DNA of 64,000 nt from Roseivivax marinus (GCF_900109705.1 NZ_FOAI01000016.1:1-64000), one strand, 5' to 3'. Positions 26,102 through 35,382 are shown, counted from the stretch's first letter. Notes: generated from the sequence alone by a model not told the origin. A program made the numbers and translations.

Positions 26102-26470
26102 TCAGCCGCAACGCACCTCGATGATGGTGCCGTCGTCGTCCGTCACGATGTTGAGCCGTGTCGCGCGGTAGTCCATCGTCACCGGGTCGCCCTTCGCGTA
26201 GGTGCGCGCGTCAAGGTCGGCCGGCAGCGTGACCGCGGCGAGCGGACGCCCGATCAGCGACTGGTAGCCCGACGCGCCGCAGGCGTCCGGACCGGGGGCC
26301 TCGGGCCGGGGCGCGGGCATGTCGGTGCACGCGGTCAGCGCCACCAGCCCCGCTGCGAAGAGCCCAAGACGCCGCCTCCCCGTCGCCGCTTCGTGAACGC
26401 CCCGCCCACTGGCGGGGTCGACGGCGCGCCCCCGCGCGGTAAGGTGGGGAAAAATCGGATCTCTTGCCAT
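26102..26470 (-). CDS. Peptidase inhibitor I78 family lipoprotein
   Basis: The C-terminal 60 residues have the I78 inhibitor pattern: CGASGYQSLIGRPL, then DPVTMDYRATRLNI and a terminal cysteine (IIEVRCG). The N-terminal half has RRLGLFAAGLVALTAC, a lipoprotein signal. The only usable start in frame is the ATG at 26470, which leaves an unusually long 30-residue stretch before the hydrophobic segment. That ATG overlaps the start codon of the divergent gene at 26469, so the true start is doubtful. Confidence 0.65.
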   Translation of the reverse strand: MARDPIFPHLTARGRAVDPASGRGVHEAATGRRRLGLFAAGLVALTACTDMPAPRPEAPGPDACGASGYQSLIGRPLAAVTLPADLDARTYAKGDPVTMDYRATRLNIVTDDDGTIIEVRCG

Positions 26471-26858
26471 GCGTGCCCTTCCCATTCTCGGCCTCCTTCT
26501 GCTTGCGGCCTGCGCCACTCCTCTGGAACGCTGCGTCTCGCAGGCGAGATCCAGCCTCACCGCCGCGGAGACCGAGTTGCGCGATCTCGAACGCACGATC
26601 GCCCGTGGCTATGCCATCGAGTACCGCGTCCGGACCTACCCGGTCTATACGACCTGCCGCGGCTACAAGGGCACGATTCACCCGTGCTGGCGCGACCGCG
26701 TCCAGCGTGTGCCGCGCCGGGTGAACGTGAACATGGACGAGGTGCGCCGCCGCGCGGCCGATCTGCGGGCCCGGATCCCGGCCCTGAGCGCCTCGGCCGA
26801 TCGCGGGGCCGGACAGTGTCGCGCCACTTACGCCCAGATCGCCGCGCAGGAGGGCTGA
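26469..26858 (+). CDS. Small lipoprotein, hypothetical
   Basis: The 129-residue product starts MRALPILGLLLLAACATPLE with the lipobox LAAC. A helical segment follows (AAETELRDLERTIARGYAIE), then a Cys- and Tyr-containing middle and a second helix (VRRRAADLRARIPALSA). Similar small lipoproteins in Rhodobacterales have been mislabelled excinuclease subunit B, perhaps because they lie near uvrB, as here. No enzymatic motif is present. Its first codon shares the CATG at 26468-26471 with the divergent I78 gene. Confidence 0.7.
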   Translation: MRALPILGLLLLAACATPLERCVSQARSSLTAAETELRDLERTIARGYAIEYRVRTYPVYTTCRGYKGTIHPCWRDRVQRVPRRVNVNMDEVRRRAADLRARIPALSASADRGAGQCRATYAQIAAQEG

Positions 26859-26951
26859 TCGCGCGCAGGACCGGTGCGCCGCCCACCTTAGGCCGAATTG
26901 ACATTGCCGCACCCCGTGCGCTCCTCTCCTGCGGACGTGCAGGAGAGACCG

Positions 26952-28202
26952 ATGACAGACGCCACCGACCCCCGCGCCCTCGCCCGTGCCCTTTACGACG
27001 CCGCGGTGCGCGCTGCCGATCCGGGCCGCGCGCTCGAAGCCGCTCTCGCGGGGCATCCCCTGCCCCGGCCCGAAGGACGGACCTACGTGATCGGCATCGG
27101 CAAGGCCGCACCGCGCATGGTCGCGACGCTTCTGCCGCACATCGACGGTCCCTGCCGCGCGCTTGCCGTCACGCACCACGAAAACCGCGCGGAGGTGCCG
27201 GGCGCCCGTGTTCTGCGCGCCGGTCACCCGGTGCCGGACGAGGCGGGCGCCGCGGCGGCGCGCGAGGTGATGGCGATGCTCGATCAGGCCGGGCCGGACG
27301 ACGCGGTGATCGCGCTGATCTCTGGCGGCGGCTCGGCGCTGGTGCCCGCGCCGGTGCCGCCCCTGACGCTTGCCGACAAGAAGGCCGTCAACGAGGCGCT
27401 GCTGGCGGGCGGCCTCGACATCGTTGCGATGAACCTCGTTCGGCAGCAGTTGTCCGAGTTGAAGGGCGGCGGCTTCCTGCGCCACGCCGCACCCGCGTCC
27501 GTCAGCGCCTACATCCTGTCGGACGTGATCGGAGACGACCTGCGGGCGGTGGCGTCCGGCCCGACAGTCGGCCCGGTCGGCACCGCGGAGGACGCCTGCG
27601 CGACCTTGAAGAAGGCGGGTCTCTGGGATCGCATCCCCGCGGCCGCACGCCGCCGACTGACCGATGCGCCCCCGCCCGAACCGCTGCCGGAGGCCACGAA
27701 CGTACTCATAGGATCGAACCGGCACGCGCTCGATGCCATGGCAGCCACCGCCGAAGAGGCTGGCCTGTCCACGCGGGTGGTGAACGATGCGCTGGTCGGC
27801 GACGTGGCCGACGCGGCGGCGGAAATCCTCGACTCATTCGACGCCCCCGAGGGCCCCGGCGTGCTGTTGTTCGGCGGGGAGACCACGGTGACGATCCGAG
27901 GCGATGGCCGGGGTGGCCGGAACCAGGAACTGGCGCTGCGGGTCGCCATGGGCGCCCGCGCTCCGGGTCGTCGCTGGGCGTTCCTGTCGGGTGGCACGGA
28001 CGGCCGCGACGGCCCCACGGACGCCGCCGGCGGGATCGTGGATGCGGGCACCGCGGGCCGCATCTCCGAAGCCGGAGGCGACGCTGCGGCCCTTCTCGCG
28101 AACAATGACAGCTACCGGGCGCTCGACCTCGCCGGAGACCTTCTGAAGGTGGAGGCCACCGGCACGAACGTGGCGGACGTGCAGGCTCTGGTTCTGCTCT
28201 AG
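26952..28202 (+). CDS. Glycerate 2-kinase (DUF4147/MOFRL type)
   Basis: The 416-residue protein has the two-domain layout of type II glycerate kinases: an N-terminal DUF4147 domain (YVIGIGKAAPRMV near residue 45, ALISGGGSALVPAP near 118-131, KAVNEALL, SDVIGDDLRAVASGPT) and a C-terminal MOFRL domain (FGGETTVTIRGDGRGGRNQE, FLSGGTDGRDGPTDAAGG). It phosphorylates D-glycerate to 2-phosphoglycerate in tartrate, hydroxypyruvate or serine-cycle related routes. ATG 26952 follows CAGGAGAGACCG. It is transcribed alone. Confidence 0.92.
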   Translation: MTDATDPRALARALYDAAVRAADPGRALEAALAGHPLPRPEGRTYVIGIGKAAPRMVATLLPHIDGPCRALAVTHHENRAEVPGARVLRAGHPVPDEAGAAAAREVMAMLDQAGPDDAVIALISGGGSALVPAPVPPLTLADKKAVNEALLAGGLDIVAMNLVRQQLSELKGGGFLRHAAPASVSAYILSDVIGDDLRAVASGPTVGPVGTAEDACATLKKAGLWDRIPAAARRRLTDAPPPEPLPEATNVLIGSNRHALDAMAATAEEAGLSTRVVNDALVGDVADAAAEILDSFDAPEGPGVLLFGGETTVTIRGDGRGGRNQELALRVAMGARAPGRRWAFLSGGTDGRDGPTDAAGGIVDAGTAGRISEAGGDAAALLANNDSYRALDLAGDLLKVEATGTNVADVQALVLL

Positions 28203-28501
28203 GCCGGGCGGCGCGGGCAGAGCAGGACCCGTCACGTCACCCCGCAACCGGATGCCCCCAAGCGCGCGCCGGATCGCAGAGCCGAAACCGGGACTGGGCA
28301 GCTCAACCTTGAAGCATAGGTCCATCCCGCCCGGTCTGGAATTCTGCGGATTCGGGCAGACCGTATCCGGATGAACCTGAAGTGCGATCGGGCACAGTCG
28401 TTTGGCCACGAGCACCGAGCGGGCCGATTTAACCCTCGCACTGGAAACACACGTGCCGCCAGACCTCTCCTGCCAGCAGAGCGGCGGGACCAATGCCTGC
28501 G

Positions 28502-29272
28502 CTAGTCGCGGCGCCCGTCGAAGGCTTGCAGCGTGACGCCGGCAGCCGTCAGGCGGTCGCGCACGGTCCGCGCGATCTCCAGCGCAGTCTTGCCGTCGCC
28601 GTGAAGGCAGATCGTGTCGATGGCCGCGGGGATCTGCTTGCCCGAGCGCGCGATGATTGCGTCGGCCTGCACCATTTCGACAACGCGGGCGGCGGCCTCT
28701 TCTGGGTCGTGGATCACTGCGCCCTCCCTCGACCGGTCCACCAGCGTGGCGTCGTCCTCGTAGGCTCTGTCTGCGAAGATCTCGCCCGCCCAGAGACAGC
28801 CCAGCGATCGGGCGGCGGCCTCCTGCGCGGTGCCGGCAAGCACCATGACGATCAGGTCCGGATCGACCGACAGCGCCGCCTCGTATGCCACACGGGCCAT
28901 CGCCTCGTTCTCGGCGGCCATGTTCGCCATGGCGCCGTGCAGCTTGACGTGCCGCACCCTCCCGCCAGCCGCGCGGGCCATGCCCACGGACGCCGCCACC
29001 TGGTAGCGGACGAGGTTTCCGAGCGACGCGTCAGGCACATGCATCCTGCGGCGGCCGAAGCCCTGCAGATCGGAGAAACCGGGATGCGCTCCGATGCCGA
29101 CGTTATGGCGCGCGGCCAGCGTCATGGTCTCTGCCATCACGTCGGGGTCGCCGGCATGGGCGCCGCAGGCGATGTTCGCCGAGGTTATGACTTCGAGAAG
29201 GGCCGCGTCGTTGCCCATCGGCCAGGGGCCGAAGCTTTCGCCCATATCCGCGTTCAAATCCACGCGTGCCAT
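28502..29272 (-). CDS. pxpA: 5-oxoprolinase subunit PxpA
   Basis: The 256-residue protein begins VDLNADMGESFGPW and has ANIACGAHAGDP and HVKLHGAMANMA, the LamB/YcsF family signature. With PxpB and PxpC it forms the ATP-dependent bacterial 5-oxoprolinase that converts 5-oxoproline to glutamate; PxpA is thought to open or phosphorylate the lactam. It is the last gene of the pxpB-pxpC-pxpA operon, 26 bases after pxpC. Complete length, no anomalies. Confidence 0.95.
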   Translation of the reverse strand: MARVDLNADMGESFGPWPMGNDAALLEVITSANIACGAHAGDPDVMAETMTLAARHNVGIGAHPGFSDLQGFGRRRMHVPDASLGNLVRYQVAASVGMARAAGGRVRHVKLHGAMANMAAENEAMARVAYEAALSVDPDLIVMVLAGTAQEAAARSLGCLWAGEIFADRAYEDDATLVDRSREGAVIHDPEEAAARVVEMVQADAIIARSGKQIPAAIDTICLHGDGKTALEIARTVRDRLTAAGVTLQAFDGRRD

Positions 29273-29298
29273 GTCGCCTCCGTTCGTGTGTGCGAGGG

Positions 29299-30309
29299 TC
29301 AGATATCGTCGCCGCGGGTGACGCCGCCGACGAGGTTGTAGGACAGCAGATCGGCCATGTCGGCCGGGTCGCGCACCAGCGTCGTGATCCGCTTCGGTAG
29401 CGCCGCGCGGGCCTCGGCCGCCTTTGCCTCTGCCCCGCGGCCCTCCTCTGCCGTCACGAAGCGGAAGCGCAACGGCGCGCCGGGCTGGGCCTGTGCCACG
29501 CGCGCGACGTCCGAGTGGATAACCGTGCCGATGCGGGGGTAGCCGCCCGTAGTCTGGGATTCGGCCAGCAGGACGACCGGAACGCCGTCGCCGGTCACCT
29601 GGATGTCCCCGGGCACGATGACCTCGGAGACGACGCTGAGCCCGCCCTCGACACCGAAGCCGTCGCCCTCGAACCGCATCCGCGCGCTCATGCGGTTGGC
29701 GCGCGGGTCCTTCTCGAAGGCCGTCCGCACCAGACGGTCGCGCGTTTCCTCGGGAAAGAAATCGGTCTGAACACTGGGCACGACCCGCACTTCGCCGCCC
29801 GAGAACCGGTCGTCGGCAGGCAGTGTCCGGCCCGTCGGCCCGCCGGGGTCCTCACCCACCGGCAATTCGGTGCCCGCGTCCAGCGCCGCACCGAGGCCGC
29901 CTGCAAGATGCGCCGACCGCGCGCCGAGGATCACCGGAACGTCGATCCCGCCGCCCACGTGCAGATACCCGTAGGTGCCGCGCCGCGCCGCCCCGATCTC
30001 GAGACGCGAACCGGCCGGCATGTCGTGGCTGCCGGGCCAGGTCAGCGCCTTTCCGTCGAGGCTCGCCGTCATGGGCGCACCGGTAAACGCGATGCGGATG
30101 TCGGCGGTCGCCTCGAACACGCCCCCGGCGCCCGCCATCTCGAGCGCGGCCAGCCAGGAATCCTGCCCCAGAAGCGCCGCCCCCTCATAGAGCGCCAACC
30201 GGTCGGCCGCGCCGCCACGCGACAGCCCGAAGGCGACATAGCCCGTCCGGCCGAGGTCCTGCACGGTGACCTGCGGACCGGCGCGCACGATCTTCAGCCG
30301 CGCACTCAC
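29299..30309 (-). CDS. pxpC: 5-oxoprolinase subunit PxpC
   Basis: The 336-residue protein begins LKIVRAGPQVTVQDLGRTGY and has GYLHVGGGIDVPVILGARSA, typical of the KipA/AHS2 family. It starts with GTG at 30309, whose last bases overlap the pxpB stop (GTGA), so the two subunits are translationally coupled. PxpB and PxpC form the second half of the oxoprolinase, hydrolysing the activated intermediate. Complete length. Confidence 0.94.
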   Translation of the reverse strand: MSARLKIVRAGPQVTVQDLGRTGYVAFGLSRGGAADRLALYEGAALLGQDSWLAALEMAGAGGVFEATADIRIAFTGAPMTASLDGKALTWPGSHDMPAGSRLEIGAARRGTYGYLHVGGGIDVPVILGARSAHLAGGLGAALDAGTELPVGEDPGGPTGRTLPADDRFSGGEVRVVPSVQTDFFPEETRDRLVRTAFEKDPRANRMSARMRFEGDGFGVEGGLSVVSEVIVPGDIQVTGDGVPVVLLAESQTTGGYPRIGTVIHSDVARVAQAQPGAPLRFRFVTAEEGRGAEAKAAEARAALPKRITTLVRDPADMADLLSYNLVGGVTRGDDI

Positions 30310-31031
30310 GCGATGTCCTCCCACTCGGCGCCGCCGTCGGGGCCGTCCGGCAGATCGTCGAAGGCGTTTTCCGAGATCGAGGCAAAGGTCACCTCGTCTC
30401 CGGGGCGCAGCACGAAGGGCGTGTCCGCCTCGGGCCGGAACAATTGCAATCGTGTCTGACCCACGTGCCGCCATCCGGTCGGGCTCGCCTGCGCGAAGAG
30501 GACGAGTTGGCGCACCGCGACCACCAGCGCCGCGGCAGGCACCTGCGCAAGGTCGGTCAGGCGCGGGATGTCCCATTCTTCGCCCAGCGTGCCCAGATAG
30601 GGCTGCCCAGGCGCGAAGCCGATGGCCGTCACCCGCAGGCGCGCCGACGAGAGGGACGTTACCGCGTCGGCCTCGCTCAGACCCGCGGCTTCGGCCGCGG
30701 CGGCAAGCTGTGGCGCGCGATCCGTGCCGTAAAGGGTTGGCACCCGCACCAGACGCCGACCCGAGGGCAGCGCGGCCTCGGTCCAGTCGCGGCTGTCCAT
30801 GAGCGTAGCCGCACGGGCCTGCACGGCATCCGGGTCGGCGCCCGGGGCGAAGCGCACGAAGGTCGAGACCAGAGAGGTCGCGGTCTCGGCCACACCGTCC
30901 ACGCCCTCGGCATCGAAGGCCGCCCGGTATGCCAGTGCCGCGCGATTCGCAGGCTCGCTCAGGATGTCGCCGAAGCGGACGATCAGGCCGTCCAGTCCGG
31001 CGGGAACGATGCGGGGCAGAGTGGCGGTCAT
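30306..31031 (-). CDS. pxpB: 5-oxoprolinase subunit PxpB
   Basis: The 241-residue protein carries the KipI/AHS1 family phrases VSTFVRFAPG and GFAPGQPYLGTL followed by WRHVGQT. It is the first gene of the operon and overlaps pxpC by 4 bases. A very short frame with its own good ribosome binding site (31071-31109) lies just upstream. The gene starts only 95 bases from the strong terminator of the preceding CoxL-like gene, so it must have its own promoter in that gap, though none was clear to me. Confidence 0.92.
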   Translation of the reverse strand: MTATLPRIVPAGLDGLIVRFGDILSEPANRAALAYRAAFDAEGVDGVAETATSLVSTFVRFAPGADPDAVQARAATLMDSRDWTEAALPSGRRLVRVPTLYGTDRAPQLAAAAEAAGLSEADAVTSLSSARLRVTAIGFAPGQPYLGTLGEEWDIPRLTDLAQVPAAALVVAVRQLVLFAQASPTGWRHVGQTRLQLFRPEADTPFVLRPGDEVTFASISENAFDDLPDGPDGGAEWEDIA

Positions 31032-31125
31032 GGGCGCAGGAAACCCCCGGGCGCAAGCAGGCGCAAGGGGTCATCTGGGCCCCGCTGGCGTGTCGGCGGC
31101 CGCGTTCATCGATCTCCCTTGAAAC

Positions 31126-31157
31126 GAAAAAAGCGCCCAAGACAATGCTTGGGCGCC
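31126..31157 (-). terminator. Intrinsic terminator of the CoxL-like gene
   Basis: On the minus strand GCGCCCAAG (31156-31148) pairs perfectly with CTTGGGCGC (31141-31133) around a six-base loop and is followed by TTTTTT. It lies about 140 bases after the stop codon of the CoxL-like gene and insulates pxpB from it. Confidence 0.92.
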
Positions 31158-31293
31158 AGGTACGGAACGAGGGACAGTGAAGGGTTCGCAAGGGTTCCGA
31201 TCTTGCGACCTGATAGGGATATGGGCGGCAAAGCCACAGTTGGAAGCCCCCTCAACGTTTCGTGATGATTTTCCCTTGACCTTTGGGATGTGA

Positions 31294-33591
31294 TCAGGCA
31301 GCGGCCGCGTCTTCTACGTCCGAGAGCATTTGCCAAACACGCATCGGAGTGAACGGGATGTCTGCCTGTCGGACGCCGCGATCCCAGAGCGCGTCCTGCA
31401 CCGCGTTCGCCGTGGCCGCGATGGCGCCGACCGTTCCGGCCTCACCGCAGCCCTTCATGCCAAGCTGGTTCGCGGTCGAGGGCACCGGCTCGGTCTCGAA
31501 GGCAATCATCGGCAGGTTGTCGGCGCGCGGCATGGCATAGTCCATGAAGCTCGCGGTCAGGAGTTGGCCGTCCTCGTCGTATACCACCCTTTCGAACAAT
31601 GCCTGTCCCACGCCCTGCGCGACGCCCCCATGGACTTGCCCCTCGACCAGGAGCGGGTTCACGAGGTTCCCGAAATCATCGACGATGGCGTAGCGGTCCA
31701 GCGTGACCTGCCCGGTCTCCGGGTCGATCTCGACCTCAGCCACGTGTGCGCCGTTGGGAAAAGAGCGCGCTGGCAGCGTCGCGGTGGAGGTGTGCACCAG
31801 CAGGTCCTCTCGACCCGCCTCGCGGGCCATGGCAGCGGCCTCGATCATCGTCGGCGACACGTTCGACCCCTCGGCCCGGAAACGTTCGTCGTCCCATGCG
31901 ATGGCCTCTGGCGCGACGCCCATCTCGGGAGCGAGGAAGGCGCGGAACTTCTCGACGATCTCGGACACCGCGACCAGGGTCACGTTGGCCTGCACCGTGA
32001 CCGAGCGCGAACCGCCGGTGCCCCCGCCGCTGGCGATCAGGTCGCTGTCGCCCTGCACGACCTGAATTTTGTCGACCGGGATTCCGGACTGGTCGGCGAG
32101 AAACTGGGCAAACACGGTCTCGTGGCCTTGTCCGTTGGACTGGGTGCCGACGAAGATCATGGCACCGTCGTCCACGAACTCGATCCGCACGTCCTCGTTC
32201 GGAGCGCCCAGGATCGACTCGATGTAGTAGCAGATGCCCTGCCCGCGCAGCTTGCCACGCGCCTCGGACTCGGACCGGCGCGCGGCGAACCCGTCGGCAT
32301 TGGCGGCCCGGGCCGCGTGGTCCAGCACCCGCGCGAAGTCGCCGACGTCGTAGGTTTCGCCCGACACGGTGTCATAGGGAAACTGCGCCGGCTTGATGAA
32401 GTTGATGCGCCGCAGCTCCCAGGGATCGACGCCCAGCTCGCGCGCGGCGCGGTCCATCATCCGCTCGAGCAGGTAGTTCGCCTCGGGCCGGCCCGCCCCG
32501 CGATAAGCGTCGACCTGCACGGTGTTGGTCACGATGCCCTCTGTCCGCAGGTAGGCCGTGGGGATGTCGTAAACGCCGGTCAGCACGCGCGAGAAGAGCT
32601 GGCTCTGCATCAGCGGCCCGAAGCCCGACAGGTAGGCCCCGAGGTTCGAACGCGTGTGTACCCGGTAGCCGAGAATGCGGTTGTCGGCATCGAAGGCCAG
32701 TTCGGCGTCCGAGACGAGGTCGCGGCCCTGGTTGTCCGACAGCATCGCCTCGCCCCGGTCCGAGAACCAGCGCACCGGACGTTCGAGCACGCGCGCGGCA
32801 TGGGCCACGGCGAAGTATTCCGGATATGGCATCGTCTTGGTCCCGAAGCCGCCGCCCACGTCAGGCGTGGTGACGTGCACCGCCTCGGCATCTAGGTTCA
32901 GCACATCCGACATAAGCGATTTCAGCCCCCAGACGCCCTGGCCTGAGAAACCCACGTGCAGGCGCGCGCCATCCCAGTGGGCATGACAGCCTCGGCCTTC
33001 CATGGTGTTCGAGATAATGCGGCTGTTTTCGACGGTCAGCCGAACCGTGCGCGCGGCATTGGCAAAGGCCGAGTCGGTCGCGTCCGCGTCACCCAGCCCG
33101 AAATCGAAGATGCGGTTGTTCTCGAAGCTATCGAACAACGGCTCGCCTCCGGCCTCCAGCGCCATGTGCGCGGGACGGTCATCGAGGTCGAGTTCCACCA
33201 GTTCGGCCGCGTCCATGGCCGCTTGCCGGCTTTCGGCAACGATCACCGCAACGGGCTCACCGACGAAGCGCACACGGCCCTCGGCCAGCAGCGGCCGGCG
33301 CGGCGGCTCGGACTTGGTGCCATCGCGGTTCGGCACCATGACCGTCGGCAGGCCCTTGGTGATACCTGCGGCATGGTAATCCTCGGCGGTCAGGACCAGT
33401 GCCACGCCTTCCGCCGCGCGCGCTTCGGACACGTCGAGCCCGGTGATGTCGGCGTGAGCCACGGGCGAACGGACCACATGGGCGAAAAGTGCGCCTTCGG
33501 GCGCGTCGTCATCGATGTAGTTGCCGCCTCCGGTCAGAAAGCGGACGTCCTCGCGCCGGGTTACGGGCTGGCTCTTGCCGAACGTGTCCAT
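31294..33591 (-). CDS. CoxL-like molybdopterin-binding subunit (form II carbon monoxide dehydrogenase type)
   Basis: The 765-residue protein is the large subunit of a xanthine dehydrogenase-family molybdenum hydroxylase. It has TPDVGGGFGTKT, the form II active-site loop AYRGAGRPE (form I CO dehydrogenase has AYRCSFR), GTQSNGQGHET and the late catalytic glutamate in MKGCGEAGTVG. Form II enzymes are often not true CO dehydrogenases and their substrates are unknown. The medium FAD and small 2Fe-2S subunit genes are not next to it, and it ends in a private terminator, so it is an orphan. A DUF or maturation gene is also absent. Confidence 0.9.
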   Translation of the reverse strand: MDTFGKSQPVTRREDVRFLTGGGNYIDDDAPEGALFAHVVRSPVAHADITGLDVSEARAAEGVALVLTAEDYHAAGITKGLPTVMVPNRDGTKSEPPRRPLLAEGRVRFVGEPVAVIVAESRQAAMDAAELVELDLDDRPAHMALEAGGEPLFDSFENNRIFDFGLGDADATDSAFANAARTVRLTVENSRIISNTMEGRGCHAHWDGARLHVGFSGQGVWGLKSLMSDVLNLDAEAVHVTTPDVGGGFGTKTMPYPEYFAVAHAARVLERPVRWFSDRGEAMLSDNQGRDLVSDAELAFDADNRILGYRVHTRSNLGAYLSGFGPLMQSQLFSRVLTGVYDIPTAYLRTEGIVTNTVQVDAYRGAGRPEANYLLERMMDRAARELGVDPWELRRINFIKPAQFPYDTVSGETYDVGDFARVLDHAARAANADGFAARRSESEARGKLRGQGICYYIESILGAPNEDVRIEFVDDGAMIFVGTQSNGQGHETVFAQFLADQSGIPVDKIQVVQGDSDLIASGGGTGGSRSVTVQANVTLVAVSEIVEKFRAFLAPEMGVAPEAIAWDDERFRAEGSNVSPTMIEAAAMAREAGREDLLVHTSTATLPARSFPNGAHVAEVEIDPETGQVTLDRYAIVDDFGNLVNPLLVEGQVHGGVAQGVGQALFERVVYDEDGQLLTASFMDYAMPRADNLPMIAFETEPVPSTANQLGMKGCGEAGTVGAIAATANAVQDALWDRGVRQADIPFTPMRVWQMLSDVEDAAAA

Positions 33592-33711
33592 GGCATTCCT
33601 CCGGGGGATGGTGGCTGGCGTCAGAGCCGGACCATAGGGACCCCCGGCGCGGTGTCAAAGCGACGCCCGCGCAACGCCGCCCGCCACCGGGCGGGCAGCC
33701 CGGTCAGGCGC

Positions 33712-34842
33712 TTACCCGGCGGGCGTCGAGAGTGTCACCACGTCGCGGGCGCCATACCCGTTGAACCCTGTAACCAGCGCCCCCGCGTAGGCTCCCATGC
33801 CCGGCACCACCAGCCAGTCGCCTTCGCAGAGGTCCTCGGGCAGGGACAGCGTGGTTGGCAGCCGGTCGACGCTATCGCAGGTGGGGCCGAATACGATGCG
33901 CTCCCGCGCTGTCCCCGACCGAGGCTTGCCGTCCGGGCCGTGCACGCCGATGCGCCCAGGCGCCGGCAGGTCACGCCATTCCCCCAAAGCGCCGTAGACC
34001 CCGTCGTTGAGGAAGACGGTGTCGTCCTCGGCCGCTTTCACCCGCAGCGCCAGCGTCACCGCGTCTGCCACGAGCGCGCGGCCGGGCTCGCAGACCAGCG
34101 CCGGAGGCGTGTCGAAGGCCGCGGCGGTGGCCTCGGCGATGGCGCGGAAGATCGCCTCGAGGTCCGGTGCCGCGGCGTCGCGCCGCGAGGGAAAGCCCCC
34201 GCCGACGTTCAGCCGGTGAAGCGTCACGCCCGCGGCGCGTGCCACGTCGGCGGCGACATGGATATAGCGCGCCCAGGCCGCTCCGTCGGGGCATTGGGTG
34301 CCGGGATGGAAGGTCAGCGAAGGTGTGAAACCGCGTGCAGCGACGGCCCGCAGCAGCTCCGCCGCTGCGGCGGGCTCAGCCCCGAACTTGGAGCCGAAAT
34401 CATAGGCGGCGCCGGGGACCGGCAGCTTGAGGCGAACGGCGATCTCGGTACCCTCGGGCAGCCCGTCGAGCTTGCGAAGCTCGCCCGGCCGGTCGACCGA
34501 CCAGGAGCGCGCGCCATGGCGCAGGCCTTCGGCAATCTCCGCGGTCGAGCGGATCGGATTGTGATAGTGTAGCACGGCCCCCGGCGCGATCCCCCGCACC
34601 AGCGTCATCTCGGCCGGCGAGGCCACGTCGAACGCCGCCAGACCGGCGGCGGCCAGCGTCTCGACCACTTCCGGGGCCGGGTTGGCCTTGACCGCGTAGG
34701 TCACCTCGCCCGGAAAACCGGCGCGGAACCGGGCCGCCGCAGCGTGAAGGGCGGCCGGCTCGAAATAAAGCACGGGACGGTCGGGCGCGCGGCGTACGAG
34801 GTCGGCCACCGGATCGGCGGGCGCGGGACGGGTGTGGGACAT
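33712..34842 (-). CDS. Ornithine decarboxylase-like PLP enzyme (group IV)
   Basis: The 376-residue enzyme has the PLP lysine in TYAVKANPAPEV near residue 52, the glycine loop LNVGGGFPSRRD, and FGPTCDSVDRL, the substrate loop whose cysteine and GPTCDSxD form favour ornithine or lysine decarboxylation over diaminopimelate. It would make putrescine or cadaverine. ATG 34842 follows CAGGAGAGGCCC. It is divergent, with 102 bases between, from an Lrp-family regulator that probably controls it. Exact substrate is inferred. Confidence 0.88.
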   Translation of the reverse strand: MSHTRPAPADPVADLVRRAPDRPVLYFEPAALHAAAARFRAGFPGEVTYAVKANPAPEVVETLAAAGLAAFDVASPAEMTLVRGIAPGAVLHYHNPIRSTAEIAEGLRHGARSWSVDRPGELRKLDGLPEGTEIAVRLKLPVPGAAYDFGSKFGAEPAAAAELLRAVAARGFTPSLTFHPGTQCPDGAAWARYIHVAADVARAAGVTLHRLNVGGGFPSRRDAAAPDLEAIFRAIAEATAAAFDTPPALVCEPGRALVADAVTLALRVKAAEDDTVFLNDGVYGALGEWRDLPAPGRIGVHGPDGKPRSGTARERIVFGPTCDSVDRLPTTLSLPEDLCEGDWLVVPGMGAYAGALVTGFNGYGARDVVTLSTPAG

Positions 34843-34944
34843 GGGCCTCTCCTGCTCGGTCTTTTTCTCAGGGTGGGGCGCAGCCCTGTCGAAGTCGCTC
34901 GTCACTTCTGGCAGGATGACTCAAAGTGCGGTCAGGATGACGAC

Positions 34945-35382
34945 ATGACGCTTCAGATCGACGATACCGACGCCGCCCTGCTGAACGCGCTCCGCGAAAA
35001 CGCGCGCGCGCCAGTCGCGGCGCTGGCCCGAAAACTCGGGATCGCGCGGACCACCGTTCAGGCGCGGATCGACCGGCTCGAGGCGCAGGGTGCCATCGCC
35101 GGATACACGCTGAAACCCGGCGCCAAACTGTCACCCGCTCTCCGCGCGACCGTGCTGGTGTCGGTCGAACCCAGGGCCGGCGCCTCCGTCCTCGCCCGGC
35201 TCAAGGCGCTGCCCGGCATCGTCGCGGCACACACGATCAGCGGGCGGGTGGACCTGATCGTCGAGGTCACGGCCTCCACGACCGAGGATCTGGATCGCAC
35301 GCTCGACCGGATCGGCGAGGAGTCAGGCGTGAAGAGCTCGGAAAGCCTCATCCACCTCTCGACCAAGATCGATCGGCGCTGA
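34945..35382 (+). CDS. Lrp/AsnC family transcriptional regulator
   Basis: The 145-residue protein has an N-terminal helix-turn-helix (LNALRENARAPVAALARKLG, then TTVQARIDRLEAQGAI) and a C-terminal RAM effector domain (VAAHTISGRVDLIVEV). Such regulators sense amino acids. Its divergent position to the ornithine decarboxylase-like gene suggests it senses a basic amino acid or its product and controls that gene. It is normal in length. Confidence 0.92.
   Translation: MTLQIDDTDAALLNALRENARAPVAALARKLGIARTTVQARIDRLEAQGAIAGYTLKPGAKLSPALRATVLVSVEPRAGASVLARLKALPGIVAAHTISGRVDLIVEVTASTTEDLDRTLDRIGEESGVKSSESLIHLSTKIDRR

Noticed and set aside
25631-28108. 825-codon plus-strand frame across several genes
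   Set aside because: It crosses the universal stress, lipoprotein and kinase genes in the wrong frame and has no recognisable domain.
28203-28501. Gap after glycerate kinase with open frames on both strands
   Set aside because: No frame gives a start, ribosome binding site or domain-like sequence; treated as non-coding.
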